Positions 35,753 to 43,929 of a DNA stretch of 64,000 nt are shown piece by piece (within the stretch, counting starts at the first letter, position 1; the number at the start of each line of letters is the position of its first letter). The position numbers and the translations under genes were made by a program. The notes below the pieces were generated by a model, which ran no database searches, was not told where the DNA came from, and was given only the letters and a program-made list of their open reading frames with translations. The stretch spans positions 1-64,000 of the forward strand of contig NZ_RXFT01000006.1 of the NCBI RefSeq assembly GCF_003952165.1. The letters run 5' to 3'. This DNA comes from Variovorax guangxiensis (GTDB taxonomy: Bacteria; Pseudomonadota; Gammaproteobacteria; Burkholderiales; Burkholderiaceae_C).

Positions 35753-36512
35753 CACCATCGACATTCCGGTCGACGGCCAGCATATCGAGGGCACGCTGTT
35801 CGCGGCCTCGACGACCGTGCCGGGGGTGCTGCTGGTGCATGGCTGGGACGGCAGCCAGGAGCAGTACGCCAGGCGCGCGCACGAACTGGCCGCACTTGGC
35901 TGCGTGTGCCTGACCTTCGACCTGCGCGGCCACGCGCGCCACGCCGCGCAACGCATGGAGGTGACGCGCGAGGACAACCTGCGCGACGTGCTCGCGGCCT
36001 ACGACGCGCTGGTCGGCCACCCGGCGGTCGATCCGGCGGCCGTCGCCATCGTCGGCAGCAGCTACGGCGGCTACCTGGCGGCGCTGGTCAGCGCCATGCG
36101 GCCGGTGCGCTGGCTGGCGTTGCGCGCGCCCGCGCTCTACCGCGACGGCGAGTGGGACACGCCCAAGGGCCAGCTCAGCCGCTCCGACCTGGTCGCCTAC
36201 CGCCGATCGCTGGTCGGGCCCAAGGACAACCGCGCGCTCGCGGCCTGCGCGGACTTCGCCGGCGACGTGCTCATCGTCGAATCGGAGCACGACCAGATCG
36301 TGCCGCACCCGGTGGTCGAGAACTACCTCGGCGCCTTCAAGCGCGTGAAGTCGGTGACCTACCGCGTGCTCTCCGACGCGGACCACGCGCTCTCGAAGCA
36401 GGAGTGGCGCCAGGCCTACGGCGCGCTGCTGGTGTCGTGGATCACCGAGATGACGCTCGGCGCCAAGGCGACGGCCACCCTCACCAAGCCGGTGACCACC
36501 GCCACGGCCTGA
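35736..36512 (+). CDS. Alpha/beta hydrolase (dienelactone hydrolase / prolyl oligopeptidase-like)
   Basis: 258 residues. The triad is complete: Ser109 in VGSSYGG, Asp in ESEHDQIVP and His in DADHALSK; VLLVHGWDGSQEQY near residue 31 forms the oxyanion region. It fits short serine hydrolases of the dienelactone or acyl-peptidase type, acting in the cytosol. The ATG at 35736 lies inside the end of the DUF3182 gene (17-base overlap), a sign of coupled translation. Together they suggest a ligase-like enzyme making a bond and a hydrolase that cleaves or trims it, but the substrate is unknown. Confidence 0.85.
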   Translation: MPTRHSTIDIPVDGQHIEGTLFAASTTVPGVLLVHGWDGSQEQYARRAHELAALGCVCLTFDLRGHARHAAQRMEVTREDNLRDVLAAYDALVGHPAVDPAAVAIVGSSYGGYLAALVSAMRPVRWLALRAPALYRDGEWDTPKGQLSRSDLVAYRRSLVGPKDNRALAACADFAGDVLIVESEHDQIVPHPVVENYLGAFKRVKSVTYRVLSDADHALSKQEWRQAYGALLVSWITEMTLGAKATATLTKPVTTATA

Positions 36513-36528
36513 GGCCGCCGCCCACCGT

Positions 36529-37875
36529 TCACCGCTGCAGCGCGGCCTCGGCCGCCAGCGCCACCGCCGCCAGCCGCGCGTCGTCGCCGCGCACCGAGGC
36601 CAGCATCAGGCCCACCGGCAGATCGCCCGGCGCATGGCAGGGCAGGCTGAAAGCGCAGCCGTCAAGCAGGTTGATCGCGAAGGTGTTGCGCAGCAGCAGG
36701 CCGTTGGCCCTGAAGAAGGCGGCGTCTTCCGCCAGCGCCTCGATAGGCGGCGCGACGATGGGCACGGTCGGGCACACGAGCGCGTCGAAGCCTTCGATGG
36801 CGCGCTCGACGCGTCCGATCCAGTCGCGGCGGCGGTCCTGCATGGCGATGTAGTCGGCGGCGCGCACCTCGGTGCCCAGCGCGATGCGGGCGGCCACGCG
36901 CGCGTCGAATCCGTCGCGCTTCGCGGCGAAGCGCTCGCGGTGCACGGCGGCGGCTTCCACCGGCGAGAAGCCGCCGGGCGCGTTGACGCTGGCGATCTCG
37001 GCCAGTTCCGCCAGCGTGATGTCCACGACCTGCGCGCCCGCGGCCGAGAGCGCCTGCAGCGCGCGGTCGAAGGCGCGCGCCACGGCGGGTTCGATGTCGT
37101 CGAACACCAGCGTGCGCGGCACGGCCAGGCGCATGCCCTGCAGCGGACGGCGGCGCACCGCGAGCGGCACGTCGGCGATGGCGGCATCGGCGATCAGGCA
37201 GTCTTCCACGCTGCGCGCCATGGCGCACACCGTGTCGAGCGAGCGCGCCAGTTCGAAGGCGCCCGTGCGCGGCACGCGCGACTGCGTGCTCTTGAAGCCG
37301 ACCAGCCCGCACAGCGCGGCGGGAATGCGGATGGAGCCGCCCGTGTCCGAGCCCAGCCCCGCCACCGCGAGCCCGAGCGCCACCGACACCGCCGCGCCGG
37401 ACGACGAGCCGCCTGGAATGCGCGGCGTCTGCGCGTCGGCCGGGTTGCGCGGCGTGCCGTAGTGCGGGTTGATGCCCACGCCGGAGAACGCGAACTCGGT
37501 CATGTTGGTCTTGCCGACGATGGCCGCGCCCTGTGCGCGCAGCCGCGCCACGGCGGTCGCGTCGTGTGCGGCAGGCGCTTCGCCCGCGCAGACGGCGGAG
37601 CCCGCCATGGTGGTTTCGCCGGCCACGTCGTAGAGGTCCTTGACCGACACGGGCAGGCCGGCGAGCGGGGCGGTCTCGATGCCGGCCTTGCGTGCCGCAT
37701 CGGCATGGCGCGCGGCGGCGCGGGCCGCGTCGGCGTACAGGCGGGTGAAGACATGCTGCGCGGCAGGCTGTCCGGCCGCTTCGAGCACTTCGTCGATCAG
37801 CGCCTCGTGCGAGAGCTCGCCGCGCGCGATGCGCCCGCGCAGCGCCGCGATGGTGTTGCCGTTCTTCATCGTCAT
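36529..37875 (-). CDS. Amidase (amidase signature family)
   Basis: 448 residues with a complete Ser-cisSer-Lys triad: Lys79 in LPVSVKDLYD, cis-Ser near 157 in GGSSSGAA and nucleophile Ser181 in SDTGGSIRIP. It hydrolyses a carboxamide to acid and ammonia in the cytosol. GatA is unlikely because no gatB or gatC is adjacent. The chosen start is ATG at 37875; a GTG at 37881 overlaps the preceding DUF2848 stop. It is the last gene of a leftward unit with DUF2848, an MHS symporter and an EthD-like protein under a LysR regulator, which points to catabolism of an imported amide of unknown identity. Confidence 0.88.
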   Translation of the reverse strand: MTMKNGNTIAALRGRIARGELSHEALIDEVLEAAGQPAAQHVFTRLYADAARAAARHADAARKAGIETAPLAGLPVSVKDLYDVAGETTMAGSAVCAGEAPAAHDATAVARLRAQGAAIVGKTNMTEFAFSGVGINPHYGTPRNPADAQTPRIPGGSSSGAAVSVALGLAVAGLGSDTGGSIRIPAALCGLVGFKSTQSRVPRTGAFELARSLDTVCAMARSVEDCLIADAAIADVPLAVRRRPLQGMRLAVPRTLVFDDIEPAVARAFDRALQALSAAGAQVVDITLAELAEIASVNAPGGFSPVEAAAVHRERFAAKRDGFDARVAARIALGTEVRAADYIAMQDRRRDWIGRVERAIEGFDALVCPTVPIVAPPIEALAEDAAFFRANGLLLRNTFAINLLDGCAFSLPCHAPGDLPVGLMLASVRGDDARLAAVALAAEAALQR

Positions 37876-37877
37876 CG

Positions 37878-38615
37878 TCACGCCACCACCGGTAGTGCTT
37901 CCACCGCATAGCGATGCACGATGCGGCGCTGCAGCTTCGCATCGTGCAGCTCGATCTCCATCTGCGTCGCGGGCCGGATGCCTTCGCCCTTGGCGTTGGG
38001 CAATGCGCCCAGCGTGCCGCAGGTCATGAAGAGCCCCTCGGGCGCGGCACCGGCACCGGGCATGCCGTCGCGCAGGCCGGCCAGCGGGCGGATCGATGCG
38101 AGCGTGCCGCGCTGGTAGTCGACCCAGCGACCATCCTCCAGGATGCGCGAGCGAAGCTCCAGCGTGTCCTGGTGCGCCTGCACGTCGCGCCAGCGCCATG
38201 CGGTCTCGGCCACGGGCTTGGCGCACATCTGCTTCGACACGGCCACCGAGTAGCTCTCGACCTGCCGGTCGGTGTGGTCCGAGGCCACGCTCAGCCACCA
38301 CTCGCCTTGCGAGAAGAACAGCACCGGCTCGGCCTCGCCGGAGCTCCGGTCGCCCAGCGCCTCGATGGCGCTCGATTGCGTCAGCAGCTGGGCCGCCACG
38401 CGGTAGTACAGCGGCACGCTCGAAGGGCGCGGCACGCCGAGCTCGGCCAGTTCCTCGATGTGGTGTTCGATGGCGGCGATGTCGCGCCCGGTCCAGCCCG
38501 CCACCACCAGCGCGCGCGGCGCGACCAGGTGCAAGGAGGTGGAGCGCGTGCCGTCGTCGGCGATGCTTTCGCAGGCGAAGCGCAATCGTGAATTCATGTT
38601 GTTCGTCGTCGTCAT
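37878..38615 (-). CDS. DUF2848 protein (FAH-like)
   Basis: 245 residues. It matches the DUF2848 pattern: LVVAGWTGRDIAAIEHHIEELAELGV, PSSVPLYYRVA, FSQGEWWLSVASDHTDRQVES and LFMTCGTLGALP. Members resemble the fumarylacetoacetate-hydrolase fold in arrangement (DHTDR and EGLFMTCGTL segments with metal-ligand-like Asp/His), but no reaction is established. It begins three bases after the MHS symporter stop and ends two before the amidase ATG, so it is translationally linked to both. An in-frame ATG at 38597 is also possible as start. A step after or before amide hydrolysis is inferred. Confidence 0.82.
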   Translation of the reverse strand: MTTTNNMNSRLRFACESIADDGTRSTSLHLVAPRALVVAGWTGRDIAAIEHHIEELAELGVPRPSSVPLYYRVAAQLLTQSSAIEALGDRSSGEAEPVLFFSQGEWWLSVASDHTDRQVESYSVAVSKQMCAKPVAETAWRWRDVQAHQDTLELRSRILEDGRWVDYQRGTLASIRPLAGLRDGMPGAGAAPEGLFMTCGTLGALPNAKGEGIRPATQMEIELHDAKLQRRIVHRYAVEALPVVA

Positions 38616-38618
38616 CGA

Positions 38619-39947
38619 TCAGCTCTCCAGCGGGCGCTTGGCGGTTTCGCGCGCAACCAGCAGGGCGATCAGCGTCACGCCCAGCGCGGCCACCACGTAG
38701 AACGACACGGCCACCGTGCTGCCCCACGACTTGAACAGGCTCGCGATGATCAGCGGCGCGAAGCCGCCGCCCAGGATGCCCGCCAGCGTGTACGCCAGCG
38801 AGGCGCCGGCATAGCGCACGCGGCCCGGGAACTGCTCGGTGACGAAGGCGGCCTGCGGGCCGTACATCATCGCGTGGATCAGCAGGCCCACCACCACAGC
38901 AGCGCAGATCGCGACCGGGTGCGCGCTGTCCATCAGCACGAAGAACACGAAGGCCCAGACCATGCCCAGCAGCGCGCCGGCGATGTAGACCGGGCGGCGC
39001 CCGATGCGGTCCGACAGGCTGCCGAACCACGGCACGGCAATGGCGTTGCCGGCCGCGCCGATCATCGTGGCGGTGAGCGCCAGCGGACGCGACAGGAGCA
39101 GCACGGTGGTCACGTAGGTCAGCGTGAACACCACCACCAGCGCATACAGCACGTCGGAGCCGATGCGCGAGCCGCCGGCCACCAGCAGGCGGCGCCAGTG
39201 CTGCGTCAGCACTTCCTTGATCGGCGTCTTGGCGGTGGCCTTCTTCTCCTCCATCTCGCGGAAGACGGGCGTTTCGTCCACGCCGCGGCGCAGCCACAGG
39301 CCGAACAGCACCAGCGCCACGCTGGAGATGAAGGGAATGCGCCAGCCCCAGTTCTGGAAGTCCTCCGGGCTCAGCCAGGCCGACACGGCGGCAATGAAGC
39401 CGGTGCCGATCAGCGTGCCGCACGAGGGGCCCACCTGCGTGAACGAGGCGTTGCGGCCGCGCTCGTCGGGCTTGCCGTGCTCCATCGACAGCAGCACCGC
39501 GCCGGCCCATTCGCCGCCGAGCGCCACGCCTTGCACGAAGCGCAGTGCCACCAGCGCGACGGGTGCCCAGATGCCCCAGCTCGCGTAGGTGGGCAGCAGG
39601 CCCATCAGGCCGGTGGAGACGCCCATGATGACCAGCGTGGCCACCAGCACGAAGCGCCGGCCCAGCCGGTCGCCGAGGTGGCCGAACACCACGCCGCCCA
39701 GCGGGCGCGAAATGTAGCCGACCGCGTAGGTCGAGAACGCGAGGATGGTGCCGGTGAGCGGGTCGAACGAGGGGAAGAACACCGCGTTGAAGACCAGCGC
39801 CGCCATGATGTTGTAGACGGTGAAGTCGTACCACTCCAGCGTGGTGCCGATGGAGCTGGCCATGGCCAGCCGGCCCATCTTGGCGGAAGCAGGGGCGGCC
39901 TGCCCGGGTGCCGCGGAGCCCGCGGCGGGAAGAACATGTTCGGTCAT
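38619..39947 (-). CDS. MHS-family (MFS) metabolite:H+ symporter
   Basis: 442 residues, 12 predicted membrane segments. It has ASSIGTTLEWYDFTVYNIMAALVF near residue 30, RPLGGVVFGHLGDRLGRR after segment 2 and RFVQGVALGGEWAGAVLLSMEH in segment 4. This is the shikimate/ProP-like MHS branch. The four-base-scale spacing to the DUF2848 gene and the shared direction with the amidase make it the probable importer of the amide substrate. It differs from the MHS protein at 3418-4755 in sequence and context. Confidence 0.9.
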   Translation of the reverse strand: MTEHVLPAAGSAAPGQAAPASAKMGRLAMASSIGTTLEWYDFTVYNIMAALVFNAVFFPSFDPLTGTILAFSTYAVGYISRPLGGVVFGHLGDRLGRRFVLVATLVIMGVSTGLMGLLPTYASWGIWAPVALVALRFVQGVALGGEWAGAVLLSMEHGKPDERGRNASFTQVGPSCGTLIGTGFIAAVSAWLSPEDFQNWGWRIPFISSVALVLFGLWLRRGVDETPVFREMEEKKATAKTPIKEVLTQHWRRLLVAGGSRIGSDVLYALVVVFTLTYVTTVLLLSRPLALTATMIGAAGNAIAVPWFGSLSDRIGRRPVYIAGALLGMVWAFVFFVLMDSAHPVAICAAVVVGLLIHAMMYGPQAAFVTEQFPGRVRYAGASLAYTLAGILGGGFAPLIIASLFKSWGSTVAVSFYVVAALGVTLIALLVARETAKRPLES

Positions 39948-40001
39948 CGGATGCCTTTGTTCGGTGAGGGATGAGGTGAGAGGGGGCGGATGGCCGCCGC
40001 G

Positions 40002-40682
40002 TCAGGCCAGCTCGGCCGCTGTCAGCTTCCAGCCGAGCGCGAGCAGCCAGCCGCCGGCGGGATCGGCGTCGAATGCGGCGGCGGCCGTGGCGCGCGCCGC
40101 GCGGGCGGCGGCTTCGCTGCTGGTCTCGATCACCAGCAGCGGCTGCAGCACGCGGCCTTCGGTGGATTCGCGCGGCAGCGGCGTGCTGAGCGCGGCGTCG
40201 GGCACGAGCAGGTACGACTGCACGAAGCCTGCCTGCTCCTCGCGCATTTGCGCGCCGATGCCGGCGGCGTGCGCCACTTGCGCCTCGGCATCGGCGGCGG
40301 CCACGAGCGGAAGCACGGCCACGTGGCTGCCGCTGCCGAAGCCGGTGACGGCGCGCACCGCGCACACGCGGCGCATCGGCTGGCGCATGCGGTCGAGATT
40401 GGCGACGGACCACGGCGTCTGCTTCTCGAACGCGGCGCGGTAGCCGGGCGAGCCGAACACCGCCAGCGACCCGGTGCGGTAAAGCCCCAGGTACTTGCGG
40501 CCGCCTTCGAGCGAGAAATAGCGAGCGCCGGAGAGAAAGCCGGGAATGCGCACGCGCTCTTCCACGTGCTCCTGGTCGTACCAGCGGTTGAAGTCGGCCT
40601 CGTCGGCGGGGTCGACGCCGGAAGCGACGAACAGCAGGCCGTTCACTGCTGCTGCGGAGGAAGAGGAGTCAGGTGTGTTCAT
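40002..40682 (-). CDS. EthD-like dimeric alpha+beta barrel protein, two repeated halves
   Basis: 226 residues. The first half (about 15-110) begins GLLFVASGVDPADEADFNRWYDQEHVEERVRIPGF in sense, the pattern of EthD/DUF4286-like ferredoxin-fold proteins, and the second half (about 115-220) looks like a weaker repeat, so one chain could form a complete two-domain barrel. Such proteins act as small-molecule oxygenase-like or accessory enzymes. It follows the LysR gene with a 144-bp gap and precedes the MHS symporter gene (54 bp), as the first structural gene of the amidase unit. Its step in that pathway is unknown. Confidence 0.72.
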   Translation of the reverse strand: MNTPDSSSSAAAVNGLLFVASGVDPADEADFNRWYDQEHVEERVRIPGFLSGARYFSLEGGRKYLGLYRTGSLAVFGSPGYRAAFEKQTPWSVANLDRMRQPMRRVCAVRAVTGFGSGSHVAVLPLVAAADAEAQVAHAAGIGAQMREEQAGFVQSYLLVPDAALSTPLPRESTEGRVLQPLLVIETSSEAAARAARATAAAAFDADPAGGWLLALGWKLTAAELA

Positions 40683-40826
40683 GGCGGCGGAAGAAGAGGC
40701 GGGCCTTCGAAAAATGAAGGCGCGATCTTCCGTCGCAGGGTCGGGCTGTCACAAACGAGTTTTTCTGGGCGACAGCCACAAGAATTACTGGCCCCTTTTC
40801 GGGGCCGAAATGCGCCAAACCGAGGG

Positions 40827-41744
40827 TTAACCCTCTGAGGCCGTGCTCCAGGTTGGTGCGACGGCCGATGTCGTGAACTGGTCGGAGGCCCGGCAGGCCA
40901 GCTCGGCCACGAGCCGGATGGCGTCGGAGTCGGCGGCTTCCAGGTGGCTCACCACGATGCGCTGCGGCGAGATGAGCGCGTCGCACTCGATGATCTTCAC
41001 GTCGCCGGCCGCCACATATTCATAGCAGGGCGGCAGTGGCACCAGCGCGTTGCCGAAGCCCGCCTTCACCAGCCGCGCCAGCGCCGAGATCGAGCTCACG
41101 CAATGCACCTTGCCCAGCGGAATGCCCGCCGCGCGGAACAGGTTCTTCAGCGCCTCGTGCGGCTGCGAGCCGGGGCTCATCGTGAGCACGGGTTGTCGCA
41201 GCAGCTGCTCGACCGTCTGCACGGGCTCGGCGCCGGGCGCGCCCACCCAGCCCATGGGCATCGGCAGGCAGGGCGTGCTCACGATGCCCGCGCCGGCGAT
41301 GTGGTCGGTCTGCAGCGCGATGTCGAGCGCGCCCTCGCGCAGGCCGCGGTGCAGCGCCAGCGTGGTCTCGGAGGTGAGCTGCACCTCGATGCCCGGGTAG
41401 GTGGAGCGCAGGTTGGTGAGAAAGCCCAGCAGCCAGGTGTGGACCACGGTTTCGATGGCGCCGATGCGCACCAGCCCCAGGATGTCTTCGCGCGGCCGGC
41501 CGAGCGAGACGATCTCGCGGCGCAGCTCGAGCAGGCGTTCGCCGTAGTCCATCAGCCGCACGCCCACGGGCGTGAGCCGCAGCTCGCGCGCGTCGCGTTC
41601 GAACAGGCGTGCGCCGATGTCTTCTTCGAGGGAGGCGACGCGGTTGGACACCGCCGCCTGCGTGATGTGGAGCCGGTCGCTCGCCGCGCGGAAGCTGCCC
41701 AGCCGCGCGGCCCAGAGGAAGGCTTCTACAAATCTTGTGTTCAT
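40827..41744 (-). CDS. LysR-type regulator of the amidase unit
   Basis: 305 residues. Helix-turn-helix at about 2-60 (FVEAFLWAARLGSFRAASDRLHITQAAVSNRVASLEEDIG), substrate-binding domain from about 88 (GLVRIGAIETVVHTWLLGFL). The ATG at 41744 begins the fold, six codons into a slightly longer frame. It is upstream and co-directional with the catabolic genes, unlike the more common divergent layout, so it may be either co-transcribed or drive a promoter in the 40683-40826 gap. The stop lies in a 14-bp perfect palindrome (GAGGGTTAACCCTC, 40822-40835). Confidence 0.88.
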   Translation of the reverse strand: MNTRFVEAFLWAARLGSFRAASDRLHITQAAVSNRVASLEEDIGARLFERDARELRLTPVGVRLMDYGERLLELRREIVSLGRPREDILGLVRIGAIETVVHTWLLGFLTNLRSTYPGIEVQLTSETTLALHRGLREGALDIALQTDHIAGAGIVSTPCLPMPMGWVGAPGAEPVQTVEQLLRQPVLTMSPGSQPHEALKNLFRAAGIPLGKVHCVSSISALARLVKAGFGNALVPLPPCYEYVAAGDVKIIECDALISPQRIVVSHLEAADSDAIRLVAELACRASDQFTTSAVAPTWSTASEG

Positions 41745-41837
41745 GGGGGCACCTGCGGGCATTCTGCCCGCGTCGCGCCCGCACGAGAACTTGCCGTCCG
41801 CCGGACCCGTACCGGCATTGGCGGAAGCAGCCGCTTG

Positions 41838-42203
41838 CTAGCCGGCATCGTAGAAGAACTCTTCCCGCACGATCTTCCCGTCCTTGACGGTGTAGAGCGC
41901 CATTTCCTCCATGGTGAAGCGGTGGCCGTTGGCCTTCATCGTCACGTCGAAGCGGAAGCCGACGATGAAGCGGTCGTCGTGCGGCCACGGGCCGGCGACC
42001 TGCATGGAGTGCACTTCATGATTGGCGGTCCACCACTCGCCCTTGGCCCTGATGGCCGCAAGGCCGACCGCCTCGCGCGCCTGGCCGGGCGGGGCGCTGG
42101 CCTCGACGCTCACGGCCTCGGGCGCATAGAGCACCTGGGCGCCTTCGAAATTTCCGTCCTTGCACAGCGCCACGAGCTTGTCGGCGATTTCCTTGGTGTT
42201 CAT
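41838..42203 (-). CDS. SnoaL-like (NTF2 fold) protein
   Basis: 121 residues. It reads ADKLVALCKDGNFEGAQVLYAPEAVSVEA at the start and HDDRFIVGFRFDVTMKANGHRFTMEEMALYTVKDGKIVREEFFY at the end, the pattern of SnoaL-like polyketide-cyclase-related proteins with the NTF2 cone fold. No catalytic residues are clear. It lies between the NIPSNAP-type gene and the LysR gene on the minus strand. Function unknown; small-ligand binding is the most that can be said. Confidence 0.82.
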   Translation of the reverse strand: MNTKEIADKLVALCKDGNFEGAQVLYAPEAVSVEASAPPGQAREAVGLAAIRAKGEWWTANHEVHSMQVAGPWPHDDRFIVGFRFDVTMKANGHRFTMEEMALYTVKDGKIVREEFFYDAG

Positions 42204-42314
42204 GGGTTTCTCCTGCGAACGTTGAGAGGGAACGAGCGAGCGAATGAATGAATGAACGACGACCGGGGGCGCAGTTTAGGCCTGCGGTGGCTGTCTTTCG
42301 CCGGCTTTTCTTTC

Positions 42315-42668
42315 TCAGGAGGAAGCGGGGCCGTTGAGCGCGCGCATGCTGTCTACGGCTTCGGGCGAGGCCCACAGCAAGGTGTTCAGGTAGGTCTCGA
42401 TGCGGTCCACCAGCGCGCCGCGCGGGCCCTCGCGCCATTCCGGGGAGCCGTAGAACGCGGCCTGCCCGGCTTCGAGCGCTGCGCGGTCGGCATAGGCTCG
42501 CACCAGGTGGTAGGTCTCCTCCTCGTGGTCCGACCTGCCGTAGGCGACCACGTCCATGCCCTTGCCGCGCAGCATCGGCACGGCGCGTTCGTGCATGGCC
42601 TGGTGGAAGGCATCGAGGGTGCCGGGCTTGAGCCGGTAGGTTCGGATCTCCAGCAGCATCTGCTTCAT
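42315..42668 (-). CDS. NIPSNAP-family protein
   Basis: 117 residues. It starts MLLEIRTYRLKPGTLDAFHQAMHERAVPML, the NIPSNAP hallmark, and continues RSDHEEETYHLVRAYADRAALEAGQAAFYGSPEW. It has a dimeric alpha+beta barrel fold, probably soluble; bacterial members often neighbour catabolic enzymes but have no settled reaction. The ATG at 42668 overlaps the 2OG-oxygenase-like gene stop by four bases, so the two are translated together. Confidence 0.85.
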   Translation of the reverse strand: MKQMLLEIRTYRLKPGTLDAFHQAMHERAVPMLRGKGMDVVAYGRSDHEEETYHLVRAYADRAALEAGQAAFYGSPEWREGPRGALVDRIETYLNTLLWASPEAVDSMRALNGPASS

Positions 42669-43069
42669 GGCGGCGGCCTTTCCCCAGCGTCGGACCTGCC
42701 CGGCAACACCCAGCCGAGCGAGAACACATAGCGACTGCCGCCCACCACCCGCGTCACGCTGTGCTCGCAGGCATCGGGGCGGAACAGCTTGATGCGCCGC
42801 GTCGCGAAGATCGGCGTGGCGCACACGAACTCGCCACCCGAGCGCGGCGATTTCAGCACGACGTTCAGCCGGTAGTGCCGCCCGGCCTGCACCGGGTCGG
42901 TGTGCGGCGGAATCTCCGAGCCCTCGGGGTAGCGGATGAGGTAGCTGTCGAACGGCAGCGGCCAGCGCGCCGTGAGCAGCAGCATCTTGTCGTAGCCCGT
43001 GCCCTGGCGGCCGCGCTGCCAGCGGAAGGCCAGGGAGAAGTAGCTGCGCAGTGTGGTGGCAAAGCTCAT
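42665..43069 (-). CDS. Short 2-oxoglutarate/Fe(II) oxygenase-like protein
   Basis: 134 residues. The metal triad pattern is visible: His56-x-Asp58 in IPPHTDPV and His103 in CEHSVTRV, with Arg107 or Arg113 (GGSRYVFSLGW) placed to bind 2-oxoglutarate. The length is short for the double-stranded beta-helix enzymes of the prolyl-4-hydroxylase-like type but the core can fit. It would hydroxylate a small molecule or protein side chain. It is coupled to the NIPSNAP gene by a four-base overlap; whether they share a pathway is inferred only. Confidence 0.75.
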   Translation of the reverse strand: MSFATTLRSYFSLAFRWQRGRQGTGYDKMLLLTARWPLPFDSYLIRYPEGSEIPPHTDPVQAGRHYRLNVVLKSPRSGGEFVCATPIFATRRIKLFRPDACEHSVTRVVGGSRYVFSLGWVLPGRSDAGERPPP

Positions 43070-43112
43070 GAGTGAGGTCGTGGAGCCTCCATGCCGCGCA
43101 TTCTCTGGCGAT

Positions 43113-43832
43113 TCAGCAGAAAACGATCGCCGTCCTGTGCTCGATGCTCAGCCGCGCCGATTCGTACAGCAGCAGCCAGGACACGTATTCGCGGTACAGG
43201 CCGTTGTCGTCGTCGATGAGTGCATCGATGCGTTCGGCTTCCTCGTCGGAGAGCTTGCCGTTCTCGAGGCGGATGCCCAGGGCGGGAGCGACGAACACGA
43301 GTTCCTCGAGCAGGCGCTGGGAGGAACCGAGCATGCCGCCGGGCAGGCCGCTCAGTTCTTCGAGGTCCGCGTCGCCTTCGGCCTCGTCCGCTTCTTCCTG
43401 TGCGTCGTCTTCTTCTTCATCCTCGTCGCTGCCGTCACTGTCGAACAGCACTTCCTGGAAGTCGATGGGAACGTAGAAGCCTTCGGCATCGGAGTGGCAC
43501 AGCAGATGGCTTTCCGAGCCGTCCAGCAGCGCCTGGATCTTCGGATCGGCCGTGGGATCGACGTCGTCAGCCAGCGGCGTGGCGACCCAGTCGGGCGCCA
43601 GCACGCGGTGGGCGTACGCGCGGCGCAGGTAGTGGATGAAGGAATAGGGAAAACCGTCGATCGAGGCGCGCGAGTCGAGTTCGAGGGGACCGCGCGGTTC
43701 GGTGTGCGGGGGCAGCCCCGCGGCGGCCAGCACGCGGTTGACTTCGGCCAGTTCTTCCTCGAAGCCCTCGGCGCTTTCGGGATCGTCCTCGAGCAGTTCG
43801 GCGAGCATGCCGACGCAGACAGCCAGGCCCAT
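43113..43832 (-). CDS. Acidic protein of unknown function with a D/E-rich tract
   Basis: 239 residues, strongly acidic. Residues 131-160 form an almost pure Asp/Glu tract (DSDGSDEDEE and following), flanked by a conserved-looking N-terminal half (GFPYSFIHYLRRAYAHRVLAPDWVATPL) and a helical C-terminal half (RLLEELVFVAPALGIRLENGKLS). I recognise no family. No signal peptide. It lies 97 bp after the alpha-2-macroglobulin gene on the same strand. Acidic tracts occur in chaperone-like, DNA-mimic and metal-binding proteins; none is shown here. Confidence 0.72.
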   Translation of the reverse strand: MGLAVCVGMLAELLEDDPESAEGFEEELAEVNRVLAAAGLPPHTEPRGPLELDSRASIDGFPYSFIHYLRRAYAHRVLAPDWVATPLADDVDPTADPKIQALLDGSESHLLCHSDAEGFYVPIDFQEVLFDSDGSDEDEEEDDAQEEADEAEGDADLEELSGLPGGMLGSSQRLLEELVFVAPALGIRLENGKLSDEEAERIDALIDDDNGLYREYVSWLLLYESARLSIEHRTAIVFC

Positions 43833-43929
43833 GGTGTTTTCCTCCAGGTTGTTGGTTCGCCGCGATGGTGACGGCGGCCGGTGAAGGAGCGATGACCGGC
43901 CGCCGCTCCTCCACCGTACCTGGCGATGC

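Noticed and set aside
36529..40413. A continuous open frame running across the amidase, DUF2848 and MHS genes
   Set aside because: Only the amidase part is family-like; the rest is an out-of-frame shadow of the DUF2848 and MHS genes with Arg/Ala/Gly-rich composition.
40790..40806. GGCCCC-TTTTC-GGGGCC hairpin between the LysR and EthD-like genes, as a terminator
   Set aside because: The stem is only six base pairs and no T-run follows in the direction of transcription.
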